DNA from: Forficula auricularia | Taxonomy: Eukaryota; Arthropoda; Insecta; Dermaptera; Forficulidae | NCBI GenBank assembly: GCA_024734495.1 | Contig: JALMQS010000085.1 | Span: 20,861,539 to 20,925,538, forward strand | Length of the DNA stretch: 64,000 bases | Direction of reading: 5' to 3' | Shown here: positions 12,066 through 25,600 of the stretch, piece after piece | How the letters are laid out: the number at the start of each line of letters is the position of its first letter | How positions within the stretch are numbered: position 1 is the stretch's first letter | The notes under the pieces: model-generated | Database searches by the model: none | What the model saw: the letters and a program-made list of their open reading frames with translations, nothing else | Told to the model about the DNA's origin: nothing | Translations under genes and position numbers: made by a program

Positions 12066-12235
12066 TTATTCACATTTTTACTTGACCATACCCTGTATAA
12101 GTATTGTAATCGTGCATGAAAAAAGTGTTTTTTTTCTTCTTTTTTTTCGAAATATCTCAAAAACGGCTGAAACTGTTGAGCTAAGCCATGTCTACAAAAA
12201 AGACCTTATAAGTGAAGATCGAAAAAAAATTATAT

Positions 12236-13262
12236 TTTTTTAGAGAAATCGATTTTAAACCAAAAATAGCGATTGATTCTCATCTAGTACTTGAGGAATA
12301 ATCATTCTATATTGGATTTTTGACGTTTCGGTTTTTATTAGTAACCATTGCTGAAGACATGGAGGAATCGACTTTAAACCAAAAATAGCGATTGATTCTC
12401 ATCTAATACTTGAGAAATATCCATTCTATATTGATTTTTGACGTTTCGGTTTTTATTAGTAACCATTCCTGAAGACATAGAGAAAACAACTTTAAACCAA
12501 AAATAGCGATTGATTCTCATCTAGTACTTGAGGAATAATCATTCTATATTGGATTTTTGACGTTTCGGTTTTTATTGGTAACCATTGCTGAAGACATAGA
12601 GGAATCGACTTAAAATCAAAAATAGCGATTGATTCTCATCTAATACTTGAGGAATAACAATTCTACATTAGTTTTTGACGTTTCGATTATTATTGTAACC
12701 ATTGCTGAAGACATGGAGGAATCGACTTAAAATCAAAAATAACGATCGATTCTTATCTAATACTAGAGGAATAACCTTATTGCATTGCATTTTTGATGTT
12801 TTGACTATTAATGGAAACCTCTACTGAAAATGTAGAAGAATCGACTTAAAGACTACATTTTATGCAAACAACTCAAGCTTGAGTTGTTTACCAAAAAAGA
12901 ACCTAGTCTTTTTGATTTTAAGTCGATTCTTCTACATTTTCAGTAGAGGCCGCCATTAATAGTCAAAACATCAAAAATGGAATGCAATAAGGTTATTCCT
13001 CTAGTATTAGATAAGAATCGATCGTTATTTTTGATTTTAAGTCGATTCCTCCATGTCTTCAGCAATGGTTACCAATAACAATCGAAACGTCAAAAACCCA
13101 ATGTAGAATTGTTATTCCTCAAGTATTAGATGAGAATCGATGGCTATTTTTGATTTTAAGTCGATTCCTCTATGTCTTCAGCAATGGTTACCAATAAAAA
13201 CCGAAACGTCAAAAATCCAATGTAGAATGGTTATTCCTCGACTCTTAAATGAGAATTATTTT
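12236..13262. repeat. 119-bp repeat array arranged head to head
   Basis: Units on the left read in one orientation and units after about 12950 in the other, around a palindromic centre at CAACTCAAGCTTGAGTTG (12869-12886). Confidence 0.88.
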
Positions 13263-13389
13263 TGAATTAATTTCAATATGAACTACAAATTGCAAGTGAT
13301 ATCTGATTAATAATAAAGGAACAAACATATTAATATTTCAAATGAATTTGGATAAAGTTTAGCAACGATCCGTTGCAGTTTATTTGAGA

Positions 13390-13700
13390 TAATAATTGTT
13401 TTGTCAAAATGTCTGTTAGTCTGTTAGTCTGTACGTTACCAAATATTGTGGACGAGCTAGCTCAAAAACTAGTGTGAATATCGAAACCAAATTTGACACG
13501 TAGTTTTGGTCCATTGAGATTAAGAGCTGATTAGATTTTGGTGCATATCGACCCAAAATTAAGGGGGGTGGAGGGGGGTTAGAATTAAAAATCTAGGCCA
13601 TTTGAGCAAACTCAACCAAATTTTGTATACATAATCAGTGGGCCCACAGTAATCTAACAATGCAAAAACTAATCGCCCAAAATGTGTGTGTGTACGTATT
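13390..13700 (+). repeat. Dispersed repeat (GTGGACGAGCTAGCTCAAAA family)
   Basis: Shares TTAGTCTGT, GTGGACGAGCTAGCTCAAAA and the later CAACCAAATTTTGTATACAT with copies at 50515-50830 and 60320-60800. Confidence 0.7.
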
Positions 13701-13977
13701 TAAGGTCATTAAGTACGATTTCATGTGTTAAATCGCTTTTAAATTTCAACCCCTCGGTGGCGCGGTTTATCTTATCTTATTATCTTATTGTATTAAACGA
13801 CCAATTCTTGTGTACTTTTTGGTAACTCTAGTAGCCTTTATGAAAATAAAATTTTAACGTTTCGAATATTTATAAAAAAAAAAAAAAAACAGTGTGAGTG
13901 TTAGAAATGTGAAATTCGTGGCCGTTAATATAACGGCTATAGTTTTAATTATTATATTAATTATTATCATTTCAAAT

Positions 13978-14515
13978 TAGAGGGGTCGGTAGCGCAATCG
14001 GTTAAATCACCAACTTTTCTAATCCGATTAGCAGAACATCAACCTAGACTTCATCAGTTCGATCCCAGCAAGAAGCAAAGTGAATTTATTTGAAAATAAT
14101 AAATAACCGGCCCCTCGGCTCCAGAAACTGACAATCTCTGGTTCTACAAAACCTCGCGCATGCGCAGGACAAAATTTCGTAACAAGCAACCATGAATCGT
14201 GAGAGGCAAAAACAAGATTACCCCAGATGGTAACCAATCTACCCACCCTCGAGTGGCAACCGGGCATTCAGATTCTGCGGGACCCGGACCATCACGAAGT
14301 CAAGGAAGAAACGATGGAAGAATAACACCAAAAATCCAAACATACCTGGTCACCTTTAACATCAACACACTCATCCGGCCAGGAAAATTGCATAGCCTGA
14401 TCATGGAACTCGATAACACGTTCCGGAAAAAGATAGAGGCGTGGAAGGTCCAACCAGAAAGAAACATCAAGCTTTGCGTGATCCCAAGGGTCCAAACGCA
14501 ACAAATAAAATAATA
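13978..14515 (+). mobile_element. tRNA-headed element with LINE-like body
   Basis: Starts with a tRNA-like head: A box near GGTAGCGCAATCGG and B box CAGTTCGATCCC at about 14055. Downstream, a frame reads VTFNINTLIRPGKLHSL, resembling the start of an RTE-type endonuclease domain (usual pattern: N, then TL, PGKL and L). The element ends with an AATAAA-type tail at 14500-14520. It therefore looks like a SINE-type promoter fused to LINE coding sequence, but the coding part is short and has stops. The LINE match is by eye only. Confidence 0.5.
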
Positions 14516-14519
14516 AATA

Positions 14520-15320
14520 AAATCATTTCAAATTAAACCATTTTAATGCGTAAACAATTATGCAAGAGAAATCGTAACATTTAATATATTATCTATTCTT
14601 TAAACATAGAAGAAAAATAATAATAATTTAATTAAATAATTTTCTATCTATTTATTTATTTATTTAATTTCTTCTTTAAATTATAATAAAGCCGAAAGAA
14701 ATTCATCATACGCATCCATTTATTTATTTATTTTTTGAGTTAAGAAATATAATAATAGTATATTTAATGAAAATATTTTTATAATATTAAAACGCAAGAA
14801 GAGCCAAGATGGAGAGTGTATAAGAAAAATTCATTAAAATAAAAAAATATAACGAGGAAGATTTTCTTCGTGGAGAAGAAGAGAAAAGAAACGCGTAAGA
14901 AATAAAATACGATTTTTTAAAAAAAGAAAAACTCACCAAAGACTTTCTTTACTTTCTCTCTCATTCTCCTTTATATATATTCTATGTCCATTCTTTTTTT
15001 TTCTTTTTTTCCAAAAGAATTGGCTGGAATTATGTTAAAATACTATAAAATAATATCATTTCCTTCCACCCTCCACGCTCATTTGTCATTTATCTATTCC
15101 TCTACCCTTCGGGCAATCTTTTACGCATTTTACGGTAACAACACTTTCTTCTTTCTTTCTTTAAAAATCAATATCTAATCATATTAACTCGGCTGGAGGA
15201 TTAAAATTGTATTTACTATTAATAGAAAATAAATACATCAATAGAAAAAGAATTAATCCTACATACTATAATACCGTACATACAATAGGTGGGGGAGGTA
15301 TATGTATACAAGGTGGTTCT
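14520..15320. other. AT-rich region with CT-rich tracts, no gene seen
   Basis: Contains runs of TTTATTTATTTA, (CT)-rich segments at 14940-15130 and short open frames without recognisable content. Confidence 0.4.
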
Positions 15321-15329
15321 AAATTGATG

Positions 15330-16460
15330 CAAAAGGGTGATTTTTTGGGCAGAAATTAAGGGGTCTGTCTCTGTAAGTTGCTCGAAAGTTTTCTTTCAGA
15401 CCGTAGTATTAATGTTGTCATTGATGGAATATCATCTTCCCCCTTCCCCACCAACGCTGGAGTTCCTCAAGGATCGGTTATCTCCCCTACGATTTTTCTT
15501 ATCTATATCAACGACCTCCTAAACTAGCCCTCCAATCCGGTACATTGTTATGCAGATGACAAAACCCTACATAAAGCCCCTGCATAGCATAAAAACCATA
15601 CAGACATTGCCTCCTCAATTAATTTAGACTTATGCAAACTTAAAAACTGGGGATCCCAAAACATAGTTAACTTCAATGCAGTCAAAACTCAGTGTTGCCT
15701 TATTTCTAGGCGCATCGACAGAAACCTCCCAAACATATAATTCGACTCAAACTCACTAGAATTCAGGGATAAAATTTCAATGCTAGGCGTATCTCTAGTG
15801 TCTGACCTTTCATGGAATGACCATATCTCAACCACTACTAAAGCTGCAGCGCGCAAGCTTGGTCTCCTATTTAGGTCTAGACGCTGTTATACTCCCAGTC
15901 AACTTCTTATACTGTATAAGGCTCAAATTCGTCCGTCTCGAATATGGCTCTCATCTGTGGAAGGGTGCATCCAAACATTTTCTTGTTACACTGGATGCAA
16001 TTCAGAAGCGAGCAATTAAACTAATAGGAGACCCAGCTCTAACCAACTCACTCGACTCCCTGGCTCACCGAAGAACCGTTTCTGCCCTTTCCCTGTACTG
16101 CAGTTACTATCACGGGGTCTGTTCAGTCGAGCTGAAATCAATTATCCCCCTAATGCCCTCTTTACGAGAAAAACTCGGTTTTCGAACGTTCAGCACCCAT
16201 TTGCTGTCAAATTGGATAAAAGTCGAACAAGCGCTTTCGCCAACTCTTTTATCCCTATGACCTCCAGAGACTGGAACTCGCTCCCTGCCACCATCTTTCC
16301 CGCGACTTATAACCTTCAGCTATTTAAGACCCGTATCCACAGATACCTTCGACCTCCGCCCAACCCATAAAATTCTTTCTTCTTCTTTTCACGATGGAGG
16401 GGCCAACCCGGGCCTTTAGGGGTTGCACCTTTTTGGTGTAACTCCTTCTCTCATCATTAT
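15330..16460 (+). mobile_element. Jockey-like LINE reverse transcriptase remnant
   Basis: Several frames together give reverse transcriptase motifs: NAGVPQGSVISPT, FLIYINDLL, a degraded CYADD region (15548-15560), then SDLSWNDHISTTTKAAARKL, RLEYGSHLWKGASKHF and LAHRRTVSALSLYCSYYHG. Frameshifts and stops interrupt it, so it is dead. The 3' end GGCCTTTAGGGGTTGCACC, with a TCAT-rich tail, is echoed in the tails of the SINEs at 26217-26521 and 37893-38095. Clade (Jockey or CR1) is a guess from motif style. Confidence 0.8.
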
Positions 16461-16689
16461 CATAAAAAAAATTAAAGATTAATTTCATTAGTTTTTTTTT
16501 TTTTTTTAATCTAAGTTATGTTTTTTGGCCGGCAGTGTATTAACGGTGAAAATACTATTTCAGAAACCTTCCAGCAAGTGTCAACACCAACTGTATAAAG
16601 TTTCAAATTCAATCGAATGAACGCAGACACTCATTAATTTTTATATAGGTATGAAATTAAAAATATATTTCTCTTATTGGTCAACTTAA

Positions 16690-16925
16690 TTAAATGGGAG
16701 AGAGACCAATCGACTTGATTGGGGAATAATGGAATTGAAATAATTATCGGAAAAGAGGTTTTTTTTATCTAATTAGATTTTTCCCTCTTATTAAAAACAA
16801 GGACTAAAGATGAATAAGGACACTCGATGGTGGAGAAGTAATCTCCGGAATCGAAGCAAAAATACAATGTATACATTAATTAATGTAAAATAATTGGTTT
16901 AATAAAATTTATAAAAAAAAATTCT
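16690..16925. repeat. Dispersed repeat, copy of 46732-46945
   Basis: Shares GGAGAAGTAATCTCCGGAAT and ATACAATGTATACATTAATT with 46732-47470. The two copies are nearly identical. Confidence 0.75.
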
Positions 16926-18180
16926 CTTAGTTGATAACCCTTTATATATAATGTTTATTTTTCATCAAGCACAGGAGAAGCTCATTTATTTCTCCTTATG
17001 AAGTCTATTTTTGTAAAATGATGAAAATATATGCGTGTTCAAGTTTCTATATTTCCTATTTCTCCATCTAAATTGGATGCCTTTTTGGTGAATTTCTTTT
17101 GTTATCGTCATTGAAATGCGAATTGTGTCTTTTTTTTATATTTTCCTGTGTGCCTAACAAGCCTATTTCTTTCTTTTATCATTGCCTACACACCCACACT
17201 CACACACCCACGCAGCTATTCACTTTTTCGTTTTCGTTTACTAAACTGTTTTCAACTCTTTTCAAATAGCAACCATGCTGCCTATACCTACTAGCCCTGG
17301 GAACATTCCCATGGATAGAAATTGATGTTATTCCAAAGTAAATGTTACAAATTGCGAACAAGGTGTTTCCAGAATATGGATTTGCAACAGAGAAAGATGA
17401 AAAGGTGAGAGAGAGAGGGTTACTTTTCTTAGACAAAAAATAAAAGCCGAGAAATTGAAGGGTGTGTGAAGAGGGTGGTTGCCATTTATGCCCCTCAAAA
17501 GAGGCCCCATGAGGGCTGGCTGACACCCGCCCTGCCCTCTGTCTGCTGGTTTGTTAAACAGACCTTTATTTCAGTCTTTCTTCAACTTTCCAACTCATTT
17601 CATACCCAAGTAAACCTTCTTCAACTGAAATTTATTTGACTTAATCGGCCATGAAAAAAATGTTGTTGTTTTTTTCTAGAAAATATCTCAAAAAGGCTCA
17701 AACTATTTTGATAAAATAAATTAAGCGAAACCATGTTGTTTTGATCTACACAAAACCTAAACTTTTAAATAGGCTATACTATAATTGATAATCACCCTGT
17801 ATATTCTCTAAATATAGTATTTATTTCTTTTGCCTGTAGCTTTTTAGAATTTAAGCATTTTCAATAAAAACTGTTAATAATGAATCTTTTTTTAACATTA
17901 GAGACAGAAATTATTTGTATCTGCAAATGTATTATGTATCTAGATATTTTGCAAAAAATTGTAACTGTATTTGTATTTAGAAGTTTTGGAAAATCAGTTT
18001 CTAAATATATTTTCACAAAACCACCTAGATATTTTAAAAAATGAATCTTTAGAAAACTCAAATTATGTTTTTGATAAAATAGTAGAAATTGAAAATATAT
18101 AAAATTCGAAATAATATGATATTTTTTGAAGCTATGTTATGTATATATAAATAAGGCATTGATAGAAAAGGAAAATTGAA
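16926..18180. other. Non-repetitive AT-rich stretch, no gene recognised
   Basis: Contains a slightly GC-rich block at 17460-17570 and CA-rich tract at 17190-17215. Short frames on both strands have no recognisable domain. Confidence 0.35.
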
Positions 18181-18202
18181 AAGATTATGGAATAAATCTC
18201 AC

Positions 18203-18360
18203 CTGGAAGATGCGTGGGTGGGAGCGCTGGCTATTCCTGGAGAGGAGATTCCAGCAGACTGGCTTGCTGCTTCTCTGGGGAGCGTTGTTTTGGGTTGGAG
18301 GGGCTGACAGGGACAGTTGTACGGGCGGATGACCTAATGGTAGGGACTGGACTCTGAACC
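18203..18360 (-). CDS. Possible internal exon, unknown gene
   Basis: A GC-rich island in AT-rich surroundings. On the minus strand it is followed by the good donor AG/GTGAGA (intron from 18202). Two frames are open. One reads VIRPYNCPCQPLQPKTTLPR then a Ser/Ala/Pro-rich tail, using the acceptor CCATTAG with exon start 18333. The other reads VQSLPLGHPPVQLSLSAPPT. Neither is recognisable, and no neighbouring exon could be paired with it. It may be an exon of a gene mostly outside the window, a 5' UTR exon, or an unrelated GC-rich sequence. Confidence 0.25.
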
Positions 18361-18639
18361 CTTCAATAATTAATACATATATATATATATAGAAATTCTT
18401 AATAGAGGCAAAAGGTAACTCTTATAATAATCCAATTGAACAATTTATTCGAATTTAATCCAACAAGTGGGAGCTTGTTTGGAATCCTATTGCTAATAAT
18501 AATTCTAAATCCATTTGAATATATTAATTGATATCAACTGGCTTTATTAGATAGGCCTTTTCTAATATAATAAATACGAAATCTAAATGGGTCACCCAGT
18601 CCAAGAACCAACGAATAAAGAAAATACAGGTAATTTTTT

Positions 18640-18840
18640 GAATATATAAGGAGGGGAGTGTAGGATCCAAAAATGAAAATCTAGGCTCTTGTACCAAATT
18701 CAAAAAAAATTTGTATACATACTCAGTGGGACCCAGAAGTCTAAAAATGCAAAACAAATCCCCTACATGATTATAAATAATTTTAGGGGCCAGGTTGTAT
18801 GAAAAAAGTCAAGTGTATGGCCACATCAGAACACGTCAGC
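18640..18840 (-). repeat. Copy of the GTATACAT/CAGTGGG dispersed repeat
   Basis: Shares TTTGTATACATACTCAGTGG and CACATCAGAACACGTCAGCT with 50700-50880 and 60660-60800. Confidence 0.7.
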
Positions 18841-18999
18841 TTATTTAAATAATAATTTATTTTTTTACTTTTTAGTCTTAATTATTTTTATAGAGAAAAA
18901 TTTGCGGAATTTAATAATAAAATGTATTTATTTTTTTATTATTTTTATATAATTTAATTTAAATTGAGTAGGTAAACAATTATTTTTATAGAGAAATGT

Positions 19000-19155
19000 T
19001 TGCGGAATTTAACAGAACAAAAGTCACATTGATACATACTAAATGTGTAGAATCCGATGGTGCATACTTTGAATAAACCACTTTTGCCAGTGCTGAAAAA
19101 ATTTGTGTTTTCCTCATGCCGAAAAAAGGACATTATTAACCGCCACACCTAGTAC
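19000..19155 (+). mobile_element. mariner terminal fragment
   Basis: Matches one end of the 27495-28027 element in opposite orientation. It ends CATTATTAACCGCCACACCT AG before TA. Only about 150 bases remain, and it lies about 290 bases upstream of the ankyrin gene promoter. Confidence 0.85.
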
Positions 19156-19446
19156 ATACAGCTGAAGCTAATATAAAGCATGTAAAAAATATATGGAACT
19201 GGCAAAGGTCTATGGTAAAGTCTTAAAGATGGCCACATACTCTTATTAATTATTTCTTTTAAGCTGAATCAAAATATTGTCGAGTCATTCAATTGCAAAT
19301 GCGAGATATTTTATAATTCTGGATAATTCCATTGGCAAAGTCGATGTTCGCAATTCGCGCTGAGGCTGTTTGTGCGTCCACAAGAGGTTATCTCTTATCT
19401 CGAAAGCCAAGGCCTACAGAAGAGCAAGCGTCATGCTCATTGGCCC

Positions 19447-19480
19447 TATATAGGCCTAGCAGAAAAACCAACAGGTCATT
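19447..19480 (+). promoter_or_regulatory. Core promoter: TATA box and initiator
   Basis: TATATAGG at 19447-19454 is followed 31 bases later by GTCATTCT, whose A at 19478 fits an insect initiator. That predicts a 23-base leader before the ATG at 19501. TATA and initiator spacing suits a strongly, tissue-specifically expressed gene. Confidence 0.6.
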
Positions 19481-19500
19481 CTAACGAAAAAATCTTCAAG

Positions 19501-19632
19501 ATGAGTATCGTGATTATTGTAACTTTTCTCTGTGCCCTGATTGAAGGGTCCATAGGGTCGGATCGTCGTCCGAGCGCAGTTTGCCTTAAGAAGTTCCCCC
19601 CCACTGGGGAACCCGAATGGGTTGAATTCAAA
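19501..19632 (+). CDS. Ankyrin gene exon 1: signal peptide
   Basis: The ATG at 19501 lies 23 bases after the predicted start site. It encodes the signal peptide and the mature N-terminus SDRRPSAVCLKKFPPTGEPE. It ends ...EFK before GTAAGT. The -3/-1 residues S and G favour cleavage after Gly19. Confidence 0.85.
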
Positions 19633-22600
19633 GTAAGTCATCCAATTCATTTCTAACTGATATTCTACTAACTAACTAACAAAATAAAAGTTCTTCAGTG
19701 TTGATAAATTGCTAAAACAAAAATAAACAAAATGTTCTTTTTAAATACGCAGCTTTGTTAAATATTTTAATTTATTTGATAATCCATCTTTAAACGATCA
19801 TATTGAATAAAGCAGCACTTCTTAAACCTTTTGCATTCGCGACCACACATTATAGGTTTAGAGTATCTGGCCACCGAGCGATGCTCAGTAACATTTTCCT
19901 TCAAGTTAAAAGCTATATATATAGTACACGCCCCTGGACTTCCCCTCACTCACACCCCGCCCGGCACCTCCACCCCCCGCCCCCGTTCTAAAACGACCCA
20001 ATGGCCAATTTAGTCGAGATTTTAAAATGGTACAGAACTTACTTCCTTGTTTAGAAAAAAAAATATTTGTATTTTTTTTTTTGGCAAAATCAACTAATTT
20101 AATTTCATATTTTGATAGTGTCCACGCCAAATCGGACGGTTTGTAAAATTTTAATTTTTGGACATTTTTTAATTACTTATCAAAAAACTCTTCCTGGTAA
20201 ATTTTGAAATATTTTTGATCACCGGGTTTAAAAGATATCGAATTTTGGTTTTTCGCTGATAACTTCTTCAAAAATAGTCCAGATTCAAAATTTTTTACAT
20301 ACCTACTTTTTAAAATAAAATACAAAAAAAATTATTTAAAGTGCTTTTTGAGTTTGAAAATTTTAATCTTGTTTTTGATATACCTACTCTTCAATTTTTT
20401 TGATAGGTAATTTTTTTAATAATTTATTTATTATTTTAAACTTCAATTAAATTTTTAATTTGGACCATTTTTGAAGAAGTTATGAGCGAAAAATAGAAAT
20501 TCGATATCTTTTAAGCCCGGCGATCAAAAAAATTTCAAAATTTACCAAGAAGAGTTTTTTGATGGGTACTAAAAAAATGTCCAAAAATGAAGGAAATCAA
20601 AAATTAAAATTTTTCAAACCGTCCGATTTGGTGTGGAAATGCCTCATACATCCATATGTATTTTATTTTAGTAAATATTATTGTAATTTATTTATTTATT
20701 TAATTATTTTCAGGTAATGGACAATTTAATAACGACATTGAGAAGAGAAGTAAGTAAAATACAAACAAAATAAAAATGTTTATTTATTTTTTCTGTCTTA
20801 TTCCCTAAGAATTCGGCTTAAGTATCTAAAATCTTTTTGACAACAGATTTTATTATGCCTGAAAGGGATTATACAATATATATATATATATATATATTTA
20901 TATTTCAAACAATACAATAAAGATAATATAATACATTAAGATAATTATTATAATAAATAAACTAACCTGAAAGGGATAATTAAATTACAAGTTGTTTGGC
21001 GTCTACTTAGACCATGAAATATATAGACACGCCCTATGCTACTCTCCACACAGAGTGAAGTGAGGCCAACATCGCCTACAGATGACGTCACCTTCTCGCA
21101 TAAATATTTTGGTATATTAATTTAATATTAATTTGCGATTATTGGAATCCAAAAATAAATAATGTAAACTACGTTAAATTTATCTCAATATATAATAATT
21201 CCTATAGTGGCCATGCTATTTCTGGGTGTTCCTACCTACAGATGACGTCACGTTCTCTAGGTGATGTTGGCCTCACCAAATCGACACCAGGGCGTGTCTA
21301 TATATTTCATGGTCTAAGGGCGTCTGTATGGCGTAAACATAACAAGACGCTACCCTTTCAGATGTGTTTCTAAGTTAACACTAATCTATAGTAGAGACCT
21401 CTGGTGATGGGTGACTGTACTAGTCATTTAGATGTATTATTCAATGCTTTTATAAAGCTCGTTATTGCTTGTATTATTAAGATTATTATTTATTATATAG
21501 ATAAATAGCAAGAAAAATATAAATATGTTTATCCTGGATAATAAATTAAATTTTTTTCCTAGACTCTGCAAAAATTCGAAAACTACAAAAATGAAATTAA
21601 ACGCCTACAATCCCTAAACGAAGTTGTAAGTACCAAGATATTTATTTATTTTTATTAAAACGATAATTTAATCGCCAAGACAATCATCTGTAGGATTGTC
21701 TTTAGTTCAAAATATTAATTTTGGTATACATTTATAGTTGCTTTGTTTTTAAAGCAACTATTTTTCCAAATTTCCAATGATAAAAGAAAAACAAAGAGAT
21801 TGTCCTCTGCTTGATGCAAATAAACATATACACATATATATCAAGATGATATATCTGTATATATATTATTATTTATTTGTTTGAGACTATAGTTTCGAAG
21901 ACTTGGTCTTCATCATCAGTCTTTCTTCAATTATAAATGTTTTTCATGGAGTCAATATCATATGGATATTGAAAACTTGGTGTTCCTTCGTCACTGGAAA
22001 GCTAGCAACTAGTAGTTGCTAGCTTTCCAGTGACGAAGGAATACCAAGTTTTCAATATCCATATGATATTGACTCCATGAAAAACATTTATAATTGAAGA
22101 AAGACTGATGATGAGCAAGTCTTCGAAACTATAGTCTCAAACAAATAAATAATAATATATATACAGATATATCATCTTGATATATATGTGTATATGTTTA
22201 TTTGCATCAAGCAGAAGTGACATCTTTTGTTTCTTTTGTGAATCAACAACTCTGCTACTCTCGGCAAAAACAAAAACTTTTCAGATAAAAGAAAAATTTC
22301 TACCGAAATGTTTGGATGTTTAATAAACGTTTTGAAATTGAAATGAATTTTTTTACTAAAAAATCAATCCATAATTTATTTCAAAATAATTTTTTTTTCT
22401 TTTTATTTATTTATTGTCAATGGGAACAAAGCCCATTTAGACAGCACATCAGTAAAGTGTTAGTAGGGTTAGTGAGGGAGCCGAGTTTTAGCCGGTAGAA
22501 GTTTTATATGCCAGCCAGGCTTCGAACCCGGGCCTCCCGCTTGAACATCGTCATCAACGATGTTGAAGCGGAGCCAGCGCCTTAGCCATCTCGGCCAATC

Positions 22601-25600
22601 CGACTCCCCAATAACTAATTAATTAAATAATAATATTTTTCCAGGGTTTGGATAGCCAAGCGGATTTAAATCGAGAAAATGATCGCTTAAAATTACAGTT
22701 AAAGACTCAGAATGAAGACGTAAGTGCCAAGATATTTATTTATTCATTCTAATTACAATACATTCTGGTTAATTGTAACATACAGGGTGGCTCAAGTCAT
22801 CTCTTTATTCGCAATTATTTTTTTGAATTCTACGGAACTTATCTGGAATATAATCTGATATTTGTCACTTGAAATTTTGGACGCTCGAAAATTGATTTAT
22901 TACTTTAACTAATTCATTACTTTCACTAGAAATGTACATTCAATTTAATATCTTTAAATTGAATTAAAAATATGGCCAATATCCGATTTAAACTGTACAT
23001 ATAACAAGTTTTAATACAGATCGAAAAATGCATCTAAAATTCTAATAATATCTAAAGGGTGTTTCATAAATAAATTGAATTTTTAATAAAAACAATCTTT
23101 ATAAGAAAATTTCAATTTTTCCCCACCCCGGATATCTATTAATAGAAAATTATTTCCTAATAATTTTATTCAGGCCTACATAACCACATATAATTTATAA
23201 AATTTCATTATTCAATATTTGTTAGCCATTTGAGAGATATCAATTTTTCAAAAGAGACCTAAAATTCAAAATTTTCGTAAAATGGTAATAATTTGAAAAC
23301 CTTTTGTTTTTACTTTATCCAATGCAAAGCATGGGTAAAGTATTGTAATCGCTCTCGGGGCAAGCGTGGTTTCAAAGGGTCCTCAGGTAAAGACTACGGA
23401 ACCCATGGACTCAATTAAAGTCACAAATTGTAGTATTCAATTAGGTTGAATATTAGCACGTGGCGGTTTTGCCAAAAATTACATGGGGTCTCGTCGAGAG
23501 GCCAAAAAGTGCGATTTTTTCATTTAGTGCGTGCGTATGGATGGATGGATGTATGTATGGATGGATGTTATCGTTTTTTTGGCCCACGATTTTTTCCACA
23601 CCGTTGCACCGATTGAAATGAAATTGAAAACCTACCATTAGTTTAACAAAATGAAGCGCTGATTAGTTTTTGGTACATATCGGCCCACAAACATTAGTAC
23701 TTTATTTCAGTACTTTTTTAGTTTTTTCTAAATATCTTGAAAATGACTTAACCAATTTTGATGAAATTTAATATCCTAATTAAGTACCTTGGGGACCACA
23801 AAAAAGGTTAAATAAAGTTTTTAGTAAAATTATATTTTAAAGTACTTTACTCTAGAGTAAGTTGGTACTTTTTAAAATTTTTTAAATTCTTTAAAATTTA
23901 TTCATTTGAAAGTTGTAATATAGCTCATTTAGCCTTGCTTAAATAAGAATGGATAGGCTTCTCTCTGTGAAATGCTAAAAATTTGGGAGGAATTTTTATG
24001 AGTAACCATAGCAACTGCGTTGTTTTCTTATCCGTTACCTTTGCTGAAGACAGAGAAATCGATTTTAAACCAAAAATAGCGATTGATTCTCATCTAGTAC
24101 TCGAGGAATAATCATTCTATATTGGATTTTTGACGTTTCGGTTTTTATTAGTAACAATTGCTGAAGACATAGAGAAATCGATTTTAAACCAAAAATAGCG
24201 ATTGATTCTCATCTAGTACTCGAGGAATAATCATTCTATATTGGATTTTTGACGTTTCGGTTTTTATTAGTAACAATTGCTGAAGACATAGAGAAATCGA
24301 TTTTAAACCAAAAATAGCGATTGATTCTCATCTAGTACTTGAGGAATAATCATTCTATATTGGATTTTTGACGTTTCGGTTTTTATTAGTAACCATTGCT
24401 GAAGACATGGAGGAATCGACTTAAAATAAAAAATAGCGATTGATTCTCATCTAATACTTGAGAAATATCCATTCTATATTGGATTTTGGCGTTTCGGTTT
24501 TTATTAGTAACCATTGCTGAAGACATAGAGAAATCGATTTTAAACCAAAAATAGCGATTGATTCTCATCTAGTACTTGAGGAATAATCATTCTATATTGG
24601 ATTTTTGACGTTTCGGTTTTTATTAGTAACAATTGCTGAAGACATAGAGAAATCGACTTTAAACCAAAAATAGCGATTGATTCTCATCTAATACTTGAGG
24701 AATAATTATTCTATATTGGATTTTTGACATTTCGGTTATTATTGTAACCATTGCTGAAGACATAGAGGAATCGACTTAAAATCAAAAATAGCGATTGATT
24801 CTCATCTAATACTTGAGAAATATCCATTCTATATTGGATTGGCGTTTCGGTTTTTATTAGTAACCATTGCTGAAGACATAGAGAAATCGATTTTAAACCA
24901 AAAATAGCGATTGATTCTCATCTAGTACTTGAGGAATAATCATTCTATATTGGATTTTTGACGTTTCGGTTTTTATTAGTAACAATTGCTGAAGACATAG
25001 AGAAATCGACTTTAAACCAAAAATAGCGATTGATTCTCATCTAATACTTGAGGAATAATTATTCTATATTGGATTTTTGACATTTCGGTTATTATTGTAA
25101 CCATTGCTGAAGACATAGAGAAATCGACTTTAAACCAAAAATAGCGATTGATTCTCATCTAATACTTGAGAAATATCCATTCTATATTGGATTGGCGTTT
25201 CGGTTTTTATTAGTAACCATTGCTGAAGACATAGAGAAATCGATTTTAAACCAAAAATAGCGATTGATTCTCATCTAGTACTTGAGGAATAATCATTCTA
25301 TATTGGATTTTTGACGTTTCGGTTTTTATTAGTAACAATTGCTGAAGACATAGAGAAATCGACTTTAAACCAAAAATAGCGATTGATTCTCATCTAATAC
25401 TTGAGGAATAATTATTCTATATTGGATTTTTGACATTTCGGTTATTATTGTAACCATTGCTGAAGACATAGAGGAATCGACTTAAAAATCAAAAATAGCC
25501 ATCGATTCTCATCTAATACTTGAGGAATAACAATTCTATATTAGGTTTTTGACGTTTCGATTATTATTGGTAACCATTGCTGAAGGCATGGAGGAATCGA

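Larger units (their letters stand above)
21795..22275. mobile_element. Foldback carrying hammerhead-like motifs, intron 3
   Basis: Inverted arms meet at CTAGCAACTAGTAGTTGCTAG near 22005-22025. Each arm contains the GACTATAGTTTCGAAGACTT phrase or its complement, and CTGCTACTCTCGGCAAAAAC flanks the right end. The copy in each arm is described separately. Confidence 0.82.
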
